Shown here in pieces: positions 11,613 through 22,679 of a stretch of DNA of 64,000 nucleotides. The position numbers were made by a program, and so were the translations under genes. This stretch comes from Eucommia ulmoides (Eukaryota > Streptophyta > Magnoliopsida > Garryales > Eucommiaceae): positions 1,798,001-1,862,000 of the forward strand of contig CM028334.1 of assembly GCA_016647705.1 (NCBI GenBank), in the 5' to 3' direction. Numbering within the stretch: position 1 is the first letter of the stretch; the number at the start of each line of letters is the position of its first letter. The notes under the pieces are model-generated. The model was not told the DNA's origin, ran no database searches, and saw only the letters and a program-made list of their open reading frames with translations.

Positions 11613-12326
11613 TTAGGATGAAGCTGAGAATGGATTAGAAGGAGAATAATATTCGGAAGGTGAATAATCAAGACCATCACGAGGTGGAGAATCTGGCTGT
11701 GGAGGTGGAGGAGGAGATGGAGAAGGTCTTTTCCTTCTTCCTCCCTCGTCATTTTCAACTCTCATCACCATAAAATAGTTTCCTTCATGATTCTCTGCAT
11801 GACATTACGATAATTAATCAGTACCTGTTTGGCAAATCATTTAAAATCAAATAACACATATATATATACACACATATTTTATGGTGGTCTCGGGTCTCTC
11901 TCAATAACTCATATAACCTGATCATCAACATTTTTCACATTTGATGTGAGATAAACCCAACAATCTCCTCCTCACACATCGAGTCTTTGGTTAGATAACT
12001 CTTGACCAATCACTCTCTTTGGCAATTGGGCCAGAAGCGTCGTAACCAGCGCTCTGATACCAGTGTAGGGTGGTCTCAGACCTCTCTTAAGTACAAAAGT
12101 TAACTCATGAGGTGAGATTTTTCTGCACACTTATAATCTGACCACAATCCTCTTCCACATCCAATGAGAGATGAACCCAACATATATATATATACATAGA
12201 GAGAGAGAGAGTGAGAGAGTCACTTGCTGGAAAAGCTCTTCCTCCATCAACAATGGAAAACATTTCTAGGAATGTGAAAATAATATACAATGAAAAGATA
12301 AGAGTCATCATCATGGGAGCCTTCAT
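11613..12326 (-). CDS. Small secreted proline-rich peptide precursor, type II alpha (two exons, apparently intact)
   Basis: Exon 1 is 12326-12224 (34 codons plus one base); exon 2 is 11794-11613. The intron begins gtgactctc (12223) and ends catgcag. Joining in phase 1 gives 94 aa without a stop. Residues 1 to about 30 form a signal peptide: MKAPMMMTLIFSLYIIF, then a hydrophobic run to FSIVDGG, followed by RAFPA. Exon 2 starts NHEGNYFMVMRVEND, then a basic GGRRKR patch, a Pro/Ser run, and a tail of DYSPSEYYSPSNPFSASS. The last exon-1 base is A where the three sister copies have G, so the donor is AA|GT and codon 35 becomes Lys instead of Glu. The basic patch before a short Tyr/Pro/Ser tail would suit processing, but that is inference. 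The family is not recognised. The intron holds a TRIM element. Confidence 0.68.
11881..12182 (-). mobile_element. TRIM retrotransposon in intron of peptide gene II-alpha
   Basis: Two short direct repeats flank about 100 bp of non-coding DNA. The right one (5' LTR, 12064-12182) runs from tgtagggtgg to aacccaaca. The left one (about 11881-11962) is shortened but shares 'ggtggtctc' and 'gataaacccaaca'. Immediately inside the right repeat is gctctgatacca (12051-12062), a perfect 12-base primer site for initiator tRNA-Met read on the minus strand. Inside the left repeat is a purine-rich tract on the minus strand (11963-11980). Length and lack of coding fit a terminal-repeat retrotransposon in miniature. 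The same element sits in the beta, gamma and delta introns. Confidence 0.8.
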
Positions 12327-13792
12327 TCTTGGAGCTAATGTTCATGCAAGCCTTCATTCTTGGAGATGTTTCAAGGTATTTAACGACATTTGGAAGCAAG
12401 TTTCTCTCTCTCCTCTTTCTCTCTCTAGAGATAATGTGTAAAAAATCATAGAAGTTTTCTTGAGGAAGTTAAAAACATTATTGTCATTACAAGTTTAATT
12501 GGCATGGAGAATTGTTACTAAGATTTGGGTAACAAATATCAAACCGACATTTCTTTTGAAGTTAATTTTTTTTTTCTTTTATTTATAGTGTTTTTACTAA
12601 GTTTTTAGTCATTCAATTAACGTTGACTAGAAATCTATCGAGTTAATGTCAACTAATATAAAATTTGTATTTGATATCATAATTAATATATTTGATACTC
12701 TTTAAGTTTTATATCTGTATTTAATTGACTAATATTTTTATTATTTACTATCTTTTTATATTTATAAGCTAAAAAATTAATATATTACTTTTAGTCACAC
12801 ATAATTACTAATATTCATCTTACAAAAAAATATATTATTAATAAAAGGGCAAATTATAATTTTAGTCCTCGTATTTGCATACGTTTTTCTGTTTGGCGTT
12901 CTAATATTTTTTTTTGTCAAAGTGGCCCTCGTATTTGTACACGTTTTTTTTAAGTGACATTTTGTCAAAAAAAGGGATGAAAACTGACGAAATTTGTGCA
13001 TGAGGTGAAATTAAAACTATAGACATCAAATTGAAATAATGGTCAAACTTTAGACACGAAGAATCCCTAATACTAAACAAACGCCAATACCCCACCTTAC
13101 AAAATTCTACAACAAAATAATATGAAGTGTTTGTGAGAAAAATTCTTGCCCAAAAGTTTTACACAGTCACTTATAAGACAGTTAAATTAGGTTATATTGT
13201 ATGGCCTATAAATTTTATATGTAATTAACTTATTTTTATTATTTATTATCTTTTTATACTTATAAACTAAAAAATCTCCCTAATATTAAACAAACACGAG
13301 TACCCCCACCTTACAAAATTCCAATTCTATCATTAATAAAAAACAAAGGATAAACCAAATCTTAGTACAAGACAATAATATGAATTTGTTTTATCTATTT
13401 ATCATATCTATGTGGTTGCAAAGTGACCAATAGATTGGCTAATTGGTTTATCTATATATATATAGAAGATAACAAGAAAAGGAAAACAACTGATTACACA
13501 TAGTTGTATTAAAATGACATCAAAGTGTAAAATAGTAATTTAATTAAATTTTCGAACGGTATAATGGTTAATTTAATTAAATTTCATTCCAATTTCTGTA
13601 TTTGAATAGTATTTGGTCTCGTTTTTTTACTATTGAATGATTAAAACCTAATCCCATTTAATTGGGATTAACTAATACCAAGTTTATATTGGTATTGATT
13701 AATCTCATGTGTTTGCGGGATTAGAAAATACTTGGTAATGAGAATGAGATTTAATATTTAAGATGTTGTGTTATAATTAAAAAGGGCTTCGA
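12327..13792. other. Ancestral unit flank, upstream of peptide gene II-alpha
   Basis: No gene. CT-rich promoter-proximal DNA (12400-12430) is followed by AT-rich unit sequence that matches 37330-38640 and in part 45770-46180 and 43720-43990. Around 13500-13740 the alpha unit has extra sequence holding two adjacent short palindromes (see separate entry). Confidence 0.55.
13649..13696. repeat. Two adjacent short palindromes
   Basis: taatcccatttaattgggat plus 'ta' (13649-13670) and a second palindrome from aatacca to tggtatt (13674-13696) each fold into a hairpin of 7-9 bp. They lie inside sequence unique to unit alpha and may belong to a small MITE whose ends I cannot define. Confidence 0.5.
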
Positions 13793-14320
13793 TGTAGGAC
13801 TTAACTTCGATATGTGAAAATCATCACACAACTAGGAATATTCATATTGAATCATCAAGAATAAAAATACTGAATTTGCGGAGGCGTACCTGAATCCATA
13901 ATATGAAAGTTGAAATATCCGATTCTGAGTCTTTATGATCTTCCAGATCTACGTTTATTTTCTGTATAAATTTCTCTCTGACAATGGGGATCAGAAGAAT
14001 AGAAAATATTATGTGATATGAGAACCACGACCCCTATTTATAAACATTCGTGTCTATTCTTAAATAGTCGCGTTTGTTTGTAAACAATCGCGTCTGTTTG
14101 TAAATAGTCATATCTGTTCGTATTTTCGTATTTTCTATTTTAACCCATCATAAAAATAGAAATTACGTTTGTCTCTACACATTAATGCCCACACTTTATA
14201 ATACATTAATTAAGGCCCCAAAACTTAAATTGATCACTTTAATTGACCTACTTTTATTTGATAGCCTATAATTCATATTTATTTAATATATAGGCTCATA
14301 TATTTAATTTTACTCTAACA
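13793..14320 (-). repeat. 3' LTR of copia element
   Basis: Starts tgtaggactt and ends ttactctaaca; partner at 19670-20197. Confidence 0.93.
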
Positions 14321-14703
14321 ATCTCTCACTTGGGCTATATATATAACTTTATAAACATGAATTATACTTAATGAGCTCATGAGATTTGCTATAAAAAACT
14401 TTATGCATTTTTTAACAATCTTATCCATTAACCATACCAATACAGAACCAAAGTGATCGTCGTTACATCTTTTTCGTAGCTAGACCTATCAATGATTACA
14501 TATATCAATACAACTAATGGCAAAGATCAAGTGTGGATGTGTAGCATGGAAATTTTATGCAATGTAATCTTAACATGCAAATTTTCAACTGGTCCTCTTT
14601 AAACCTTAGTGAGATCAAATCACATAAAATCAGAGTGAATGAAAACTGAATATTTTATTGCAGTAAATAACCATAAAATCCATAATATCCATAACAAATA
14701 TAT

Positions 14704-15572
14704 CTATAGATAAAAGTATCTAAAATACAAACCCCCACTAAAATGACATATCCTGAAGAGAAACCACACCCATATGCCCTTAGTCAGCGGATCCGCAATC
14801 ATGGAGTTTATCCCAATGTGCTTTATAGATATAAGTCCACTCTGAACCATTTCTTTCACAACTAAAAATTTGATGTCTATAAACTTTGACTTCGTAGAAC
14901 TCCTGTTGTTGTTGGAATACAGTACTGCTGATTTATTGTCATAATATAACTTAAGTGTCCTTTCAATGCCATCCAGAATACGCAACCTCGTGACAAAATT
15001 TCGCAACCATATTCCATGATTATACGCCTCATAATAAGCTACAAACTCAGCTGCCATGGTGGAAGAGGCTATAATAGACTGTTTAACACTCTTCCAAGAT
15101 ATAGCACCTTCAACAAGTAAGTAGATATAGCCTAAAGTAGATTTCATGCTATCTCGGCATCCAGCAAAATCGGAGTCAGAATATCCGATGATCTCTAACT
15201 GATCTAACTTCCGATAAGTGAGCATGTAGTCTTTTGTTCTCTGTAAGTACCTGATGACTCGCTTGTCTGCTATTCAGTGATCATTTCCAAGATTGTTTAA
15301 GTATCTGCCCAACATGCTAACAATGTACGCAATATCTAGACGCGTACACACTTGAGCATGCATCAAACTTTCTACTGTTGATGCATAAGGAATCTTTTGT
15401 ATCTCCTGAATCTCAAAATCATTCTTGGGACATTGACTGAGACTAAATTTGTCTCGCTTAGCCACAGGGGTGTCACTTGATTTACAATCATGCATGCCAA
15501 ACCTTTTAAGAACTTTTTCGATCTAGCTCTTTTGTGATAAACCCAAGCATACCCTGAGAGCGATCCTAGCAT
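14704..15572 (-). pseudogene. Copia polyprotein: end of RT and RNase H domain (shifted frame)
   Basis: Continues the polyprotein after a frameshift near 15538, where one extra base separates the RT frame from this frame. Visible blocks are KVLKRFGMHDCKSSDTPVA, an LDIAYIVSMLGRYLNN block (RT thumb/connection), then the RNase H domain: IIGYSDSDFAGCRDS, STLGYIYLLVEGAISWKS, SSTMAAEFVAYYEA (catalytic Glu), YYDNKSAV (catalytic Asp), TKSKFIDIKF and ADPLTKGI near the C-terminus. A stop lies between the RT tail and the RNase H segment (near 15271). Confidence 0.9.
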
Positions 15573-18500
15573 ATCTGTATACCCAACACAAAAGAAGCGT
15601 CATCAAGATCTTTCATCTCAAATTTCTTTGACAGAAATCTTTTGGTTTCGTGCAACATGCCTATATCGTTGGTGGCAAACAATAGGTCATCAACATATAA
15701 AACCAAGTAAATATGTTTATTCCCACTAAACTTGTGGTATATACAATCATCAACCAAATTCATCTCAAAACCAAACGAGATAATAACTTGATGAAACTTG
15801 TAATACCATTGACGAAAAGCTTGCTTAAGCTCATAGATGGATTTCTTTAACTTGCAAACCATCTTCTTTGCATCTCCCGACACAAAATTTTCTAGTTGCA
15901 TCATATAGATTGTTTCATCAATGTCACCATTGAAAAACGTAGTCTTAACATCCATCTGATGAATCTCAAGGTCAAAGTGCGCCACAAGTGTCATTATTGT
16001 CCTAAAAGAGTCTTTCGACGAAACCAGAAAAAAAGTCTCTTTATAATCAATGCCTTATTTCTGTGTAAAGCCTTTAGCGACAAGACGGGCTTTGTATCTC
16101 TCCACATCACCTTTTGAATCTTTCTTGGTTTTAAATATCCATTTACAACCAATGGGTTTCGCACCTTCAGGCAATGTGACAATATCCCAAACATCATTGT
16201 CCTTCATAGACTTTATCTCCTCATTTATGGCATCAATCCATTTTTGATATTTAGAACTTTTTATGGCTTGACGGAAGTTGATTGGATCATCTTCCACCGC
16301 ACCAATGTCAAACTCATGTTCTTGGAGAAATACAATGTAATCATCTGGCACTGCACTTCTCCTTTCTCTAGTGGATCTCCTTAATGGCATAGGTTCTAGA
16401 GGTGGTAGAGTTTGTTCTTCTGGAATGAGAGATTCTTGGATATTATTTTGATTTGAATCTGTTTCTTGAACAATGTCAGAAATAAGAGCCTGGTCAATGC
16501 TAATAACAACTGTAGGAATATCAACATATTCCTCTTCAAAAACAAAATCCATAACCTTATCTCCCCCTTCAAACTCAACATCCTCAAAGAACCGGGCGTT
16601 TCTCATCTCAAAAATTGATCTAGTAGTAGGATAATAGAATTTGTAACCTCTGAATCTTTCAGAGTATCCAATAAAATAGCAACTAATCGTTCTTGAATCC
16701 AGTTTCTTTTCATATGGCCTGTAAGGCTTTGCTTCAGCCGGACATCCCCAAATGTATAGGTGCTTCAGACTAGGCTTCTTGTCTGTCCAAAGTTCATAAG
16801 GGGTTTTGACAGTTGCTTTAGTTAGTACTCTGTTAAGGATATATGTTGCAGTCTTTAATGCTTCACCCCAGAGTAATTTTGGCAAGTTAGAATGACTAAT
16901 CATACTCCTTACCATGTCTTTGAGCGTTCTGTTTCGCTTTTCAGCAACACCATTCATGCTAGGAGAACTTGGCATGGTGTACTGTGGGACGATACCGTAC
17001 TCCTCTAGGAATTTAGCAAATGGGCCCGGACGTTGTTCACATGAACCGTCATACCTACCATAGTTTTCACCACCATGGTCAGATCTGACGCTTTTAATCC
17101 TTTTGCTGAGTTGATTTTCAACTTCAGCTTTGAACGATTTGAACACATTTAGTGATTGGGACTTTTCATGAATGAGATAAAGGTAGCCATAACGTGAAAA
17201 ATCATCTATGAACGTGATAAAATATTGTTGACCATTCCATGAAACCGTAGGAAATGGCTCACAAATATCTGTATGTATCAATTCTAAGACATCTGTAGTC
17301 CTGTTAGCACCAAATCTCCTTTTGTTTGTTTGTTTTCCCTTTATGCAATTTGTGCAAATTTCAAAATCTACAAAATCAAGGGAATCTAGAATCCCATCTG
17401 ACACAAGTTTTTCAATTCTCTTTTTAGAGATATGACCTAATCTTTTATGCCATAAAGATGTAGAATTCTCATTGGTTAATTTCCTTTTAACACCTCGAGT
17501 ATTTAATTGCAAGGTTTCATGATATGAAGCAACCGTATCAAGCATATAAAGCTTATCTATATAAGATAAAGAACCAATACCAACCAAATTTGAATTCTAA
17601 AAAAGACTAAATTTACTATTTCCGAAAGAACAAGAATAACTAAATTTGTCCAATACAGAAATAGAAACCAAATTCCGTCTAGATGACGGTACAACAAATG
17701 TCTCATTCAAATCCAAACAAGTACCAGACTTTAATAATAACCTAAACATCCCAATTGCCTCAACTTCGACCTTCTTGCCATCACCTACAAAGATGTATCT
17801 TTCACCATCATTTGGCTTTCGGCAGCTCAGGCAGCCCTGCATAGACACACTGATGTGAGTGGTTGCACTAGAATCTATCCACCAAGTGTCTTTAGGTACC
17901 GAAGTTAAATTAACCTCAGAACAAATCAGATTAAGAAGAGTACATTTCTTTGCACGCCAAGCATGATAGTTGGTAGATTGTTTCTTCTTATGTCCCGCAA
18001 CTCTACAGAAGAAACAACCATCAATATTCTTTTATTTATGTTGTTTCATTTGATATGGAGCCTCTGCAGCTTCTTTATCCTTCTTTCTTTTCTTCCCTTT
18101 ATCTTTGGAAGAACCAGCCAAATGAGTATTCTCTATCTTTTATTGTTTCAATCTGCCATCTTCTTGCACACAATGTAAAATAAACTCATTAAGAGACCAA
18201 GTCTCCTTTTGACAGTTGTAGCTCACCTTAAATTGACTGAATTGTGTGGGAAGAGATGTCAAAACCAAATGCACAAGCAAATCCTCAGAGAGATCAAGCT
18301 TATGTGCTCTTAACTTTGACGCAAGATGAGACATTTTCATAATATACTCCCTAATGTTTCCATTACCTTTATATCTCATTAAGATGAGATTTGTCAAAAG
18401 TGTACTTGTTTCAGCCTTTTCATTCTTGGCAGTGTCCTTCTTTTCATCAGAGGAACTTTTATCAGTAAGAGGTGCAGGAGAAGAAACCCTTAACGCAAGG

Positions 18501-18640
18501 TCGAGATCCATGACACCGAGAACTATTTGGAGGTTATTGTGTCATGTTTTGAAATTTGTGTCATTTAACATAGGAATAAAATTAATGCTAACAGTAATGT
18601 TAGAAGTAGAACTAATAGCTGAATCTAGAGAACAATAAAC
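15566..18640 (-). pseudogene. Copia gag-protease-integrase-RT, same frame with several stops
   Basis: From right to left: gag remnant (about 18640-17940; NITVSINFIPMLNDTNFKT then a stop where Trp is expected; MDLDLALRV; NIREYIMKMSHLASKLRAHK); a zinc-knuckle CFFCRVAGHKKKQS lacking its fourth Cys; protease WWIDSSATTHIS (17850-17880) with DSS where D[ST]G is usual; pre-integrase [17 protein letters not shown] with a CTNCIKGKQ knuckle; integrase core ([39 protein letters not shown]); RT start ([20 protein letters not shown]) and RT core YVDDLLFATND. In-frame stops are seen near 18583, 18138, 18035, 16055 and 15560. Part of gag looks deleted after SSDEKKD, judged against remembered relatives. The protein cannot be made whole. 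Confidence 0.92.
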
Positions 18641-19149
18641 AAATAAAACAAGCTCACATAAGTCTTTAAAACAAAAATAAATTCAAATAAAGGTAAACCC
18701 CATTTCAAGATATCGGACACTTTATTAATATTTTATCTTTGGATAAAAAAATATTAATTTGTAAGTGATATATTGGTGTAGTAATCAAACACTGACAATA
18801 AGAATATATCGAATAATAAATCTTTCTTTGGACCGATTTATTATTCATATGTAAAACCAAATAATCATCACGCGTTTATTACCACAAGTGTACATGCAAT
18901 TCTGTTAAAAATTAATTTTCCTTTGGCCCAACTAATATTCACATAAATTGCATACATATAATCTTTTTATATTTCAAAATAAAATTAATTTCCACAAGGG
19001 AGGTCACTTTAGTGACATATTGTTTCAATTAATTTATCTCAAAAAATATATATTTAAACACCAATATTTGAATTTAAAATTGTATAAACATACTGTAACT
19101 TTAACATATTTAGATATAAATATGAATAGTTTAATCAACCAATTTGCCT

Positions 19150-19235
19150 TGCCTTAGTGGTTGTTGGGTGCTCTATCCTCACTGGAGGTCCAGTGATTGA
19201 CTCCTGTAAACTATTTTTTTTTTTTAAAGAGGAAA
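19150..19235 (+). mobile_element. Possible tRNA-derived SINE head inside the copia 5' untranslated region
   Basis: The sequence gccttagtggttgttgggtg resembles a tRNA A box and 'ccagtgattgactcc' resembles a B box. They are about 40 bp apart and followed by a poly-T run. Plant SINEs have this layout. I see no clear target duplication or body, so this is only a candidate. Confidence 0.3.
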
Positions 19236-19669
19236 AATTATAGAAATGATATGCATGTGCAAGATTCGTTCATAAGACCTTTTGCCCCAAACGGTGCCAT
19301 CGAACCAACACACCACTTGTAAATAGATGTGTCTGAATAAATATAAAACTATATGCATCGCATAAATCAGTGAAAGCAAAACGAAACGACGTCTTCTTCT
19401 TCACTGATTCTCAACCAAAATCATCAGAATTCTGAAACAAAAACTCTAGCCAAATTCTACACCTTTCTTAAACTTTAAAAATCATATAAATTTGGCCAAA
19501 TTTCATGAAATTTATATCGATAAACTTGTAATGAAAAGTAGAATTCTTCTATATTAAATTTTTCCATTAATATTAAACTTTTCGAAAAAAAATATTTTCG
19601 GTCCTAATATGAAAAATCTCTACTGAACTTATTCTCAATAATTCAACATGGAATGACTCTGATACCACA

Positions 19670-20197
19670 TGTAGGACTTAATTTCTATATGTGAAAGCCA
19701 TTACACAAACAAGAACATTCATATTAAATCATCAAAAATAAAAATACTGAATTTGCGGAAGCGTACCTGAATTCATAATATGAAAGTTGAAATATCTGAT
19801 TCTGAGTTTTTATGATCTTTTAGATCTACACTTATTTTTTGTATAAATTTCTCTCTGACAATGGGGATTAGAAGAATAGAAAACGTTATGTGATCTAGGG
19901 ACCACAACCTCTATTTATAAACATCCGTGTCTATTCATAAATAGTTGCGTTTGTTCGTAAACAATCGCGTCTGTTCGTAAACAGTCATGTCTGTTCGTAT
20001 TTTCTTATTTTTTATTTTAACCCATCATAAAAATAGAAATTACGTTTGTCTCTACACATTAATACTCACACTTTATAATACATTAATTAAGGCACCAAAA
20101 CTTAAATTGATCACTTTAATTAGTCTACTTTTATTTGATAGCCTATAATTCACATTTATTTAATATATAAGCCCATATATTTAATTTTACTCTAACA
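19670..20197 (-). repeat. 5' LTR of copia element, with promoter
   Basis: Carries a TATA motif on the minus strand (ttataaatag, 19911-19920). Partner of 13793-14320. Confidence 0.93.
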
Positions 20198-20202
20198 TTC
20201 GA

Positions 20203-20660
20203 CACTTTGCAAACCTGAAGTCTGATCATTATCTCACTTTGGTCCCTATAATTTTAATTTGAACACAATAACGCCCTAAAATTTCCAAATCATCTCGCTT
20301 CAGTCCAAAATATTAAACAATTTTTTTTTGCCACCCCACCCAGGCACCCACCCCATATATTTATATATGTCCATTTTTGTGTTTGGGAAAGAGGAGAATT
20401 AGGGAAAGGAAAAAAATAAAGATATCCATAAACATCCATAAACTCCCTTAAAAATAATCAAGTGTCATGAACGTGATTGTTTTACCATTCGAAATTATAA
20501 TGCGGATAATTATTTGGACGAAAGCAAGATGATTAGGAAACTTCAAGGTGTTATGTGTTCAAATTAAAACCACAAGGACCAAAGTGAGATAGTAGTCAAA
20601 TTTCAAGGGTGTAAAGTGTAAAAACCCTAATTAAAAATTAACAGAAATATATTATTGTTA
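20203..20660. other. Ancestral unit flank
   Basis: No gene. 20198-20640 matches 47562-47900 and 53700-53800. It retains 'gattaggaaacttcaagg' at 20530, the empty site of the gypsy solo LTR found at 52313-53695. Confidence 0.7.
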
Positions 20661-21772
20661 TATATAGTTGGAACAATTACCACCAAGTACTGTTTTTACT
20701 TTTTATGTACCATTTAATACCAATTAATTAAAACTGAACCCAAAACTCCCATCCTAATCAAACTTTGAACTGATTAGTCCCAAATTTAAAAAATCGCACA
20801 TGTCAGATTACCAAAATACCCCTGAGGTGTTTAACCCTACATTTTTCGTGTGTTATTCGTCGATACTCCACCGCCTTCATCGTCGCTCCTCTCCATCGGC
20901 ACTCTTCTCTATCGTCGCTCCCCTCCACCGCCATTCTCGTGCGTATTATCCATTTGTCGCTCTTCTCCATCGTCGATCTTCTCCGCCGCCGTTCTCGTGC
21001 GTCTTCTCCTCGTTGTCTGCAGCAATCGCTAATACCGTATCCACCGCTATCAACCATCGCCGCCGTCGCCATTTCCATCGCCATCGTCGTCGTCGCCGAC
21101 TGCCATATGTGTAAACTATCTTCTTCTGTATATATATATCTAGATTTTCAATTTTCGAATTCGGCTTCTCTTTTTTCGACTTTGATTTCATTGTTGCAGA
21201 AATCAATTTTAGGTTTTAGTGATGAAATCATTGACGAAATCGCAACAATCGATTTTAGGGTTTTAAGGATGAAATCATTGACGAAATTAATGATTTCACA
21301 ATGAAGTTGCTCGATCACCGAATATTGTACTTATTTTGTTCAAATCGTGCGATTTCTTTTTCTTATTTTTCGAATTTTCTGTTTTAGCTTTGAACATTTT
21401 AGGGTTCCAAATCTGAAAATTTAGGGTTCTAGCCTTACAACTTTGATCCCCTTTGGTTTTTTCGCAGATTGCTCTGGTGGATTGCTAGATTCATTGGGAG
21501 CTTGCTACATTAAACTGGTTTGACAGTGAATCGAAGGGCAAAGGGTGAACGTATGCGATTAGATTAATTCAATTCAATCAATCAATTCTCGATTTTTTGA
21601 TTTATGTGTCGTCAATCGTTGATTTCGTAGAACGCCGATTCATTTTTTGTATATTGAGGTTTTTCATGTCTTTTGTTGATTTCGCTTTGATTGTCTGTTC
21701 ACCGTCGACTCAGATTTGATCGTTGATTTTTGTATGTGTCGTGGAATTGAAGTTCTGGTAATCATTTTTATC

Positions 21773-22579
21773 GATCCTGTTGGTGCATAAAATTGGTACA
21801 CACCTCGAGTATGGTCCAGTCGGATGACAGGTGAGTCCTCTTGCTGAGGTGGAGTCGTTGATTGAAAAGTCCTCGAGCGAGCTGTGCTGGGTCCTGAGAG
21901 GACTGACTTGCTGTGTCCAGAGTCCTACTCCTCAGGAAGTGTACCTGTAGAAGGCTCAGACCGAGATTTATCCCGGTGAAACCCCTCCGGCGTGGTAATC
22001 AATACTCAGAGAGAAAAGGTACATAATATAGTAAGAAAACAAATGAACTCGCACGTAATGTAAGTCCTTAAAACGTACCTCGGGCTTACATAGCTCCCGA
22101 TATATATAAGCATTGGAGATGATTAGTCGGGCTTAGACACGATTAATTAGTCGAAACCCTGTGTTTAGCCTATAATCTGGGGCGTTTAGGAGATAATTGT
22201 TGGGCTTGGGCTTTTGGGCCCATTTGGCGAAGCCTGCGGGCTTTTGACAAGCCTGTGGCGATGAGCTGGTGAAGGAGCGTAGAGATCCGTGGAGTCCTGG
22301 AGAAGAAACAAGGTGAAAATGAGAGTCGGTCGAGGTGAGCGACTGAGACCTTGAAACTGATCGCTAAGGGCACGGCGTAGAGCTCAGAGCGGCACGTCTT
22401 TGTAGGGCTCCTCGCTCCTCCCTAGGTGTAAATGAGATTCTAGGGAGGAACCGTAGTCAGTGTATGCTCCAACGTGGCGTTGTGGATTCCGGAATACGTC
22501 CATGTCATTGCGAGGGTTGACACGTGGCTGGGTCTCAAGTGCTGACTCAGAGGTGCCCAAAAATACCTTCATCAGATCC
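21773..22579 (-). mobile_element. Solo LTR (21778-22574) nested in the Mutator-like element
   Basis: Starts tgttggtgca (21778) and ends cttcatca (22574). The flanking direct repeat is gatcc (21773-21777 and 22575-22579). The host element holds a related uninterrupted segment near 23045-23080 ('gtaatcatattttatcgat' then 'ttttttactg'), serving as an internal empty site. It is markedly GC-richer than the surroundings. On the minus strand 'gcttatatatatcggg' near 22095-22115 is a TATA candidate, so transcription would run leftward, starting with tgatgaagg. Confidence 0.82.
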
Positions 22580-22679
22580 TTTTTTACTCGTTTGAATTTA
22601 TGTTTGATCGTTTTCATGTTTGATGCGGTCTTTCAATTGTGTCTTCGTGTTTGATGTGGTATTCAACAAATATTCTAAA

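Larger units (their letters stand above)
13793..20197 (-). mobile_element. Ty1/copia retrotransposon with both LTRs, coding region broken
   Basis: The LTRs are 13793-14320 (3' LTR) and 19670-20197 (5' LTR), each 528 bp, tgtaggactt to actctaaca. The target duplication is ttcga (13788-13792 and 20198-20202). Empty sites are visible as 'cggcttcgacactttgcac' at 47560 and the matching place at 51982. The primer site ctctgatacca (19657-19667) matches initiator tRNA-Met; a purine tract read on the minus strand lies at 14321-14331. By my count by eye the LTRs differ at about 47 of 528 positions, mostly transitions. The order gag, protease, integrase, RT, RNase H is that of Ty1/copia. Stops and frameshifts make it inactive. 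Confidence 0.95.

Noticed and set aside
12045..12064. tRNA-like 'gctctgatacca' motifs
   Set aside because: These are primer binding sites next to LTRs (copia and TRIM), not tRNA genes; there is no cloverleaf.
20800..21304. Overlapping Ser/Arg/His-rich frames on both strands
   Set aside because: Produced by 'cgtcgc' repeats at the end of the Mutator-like element; open in several frames at once.
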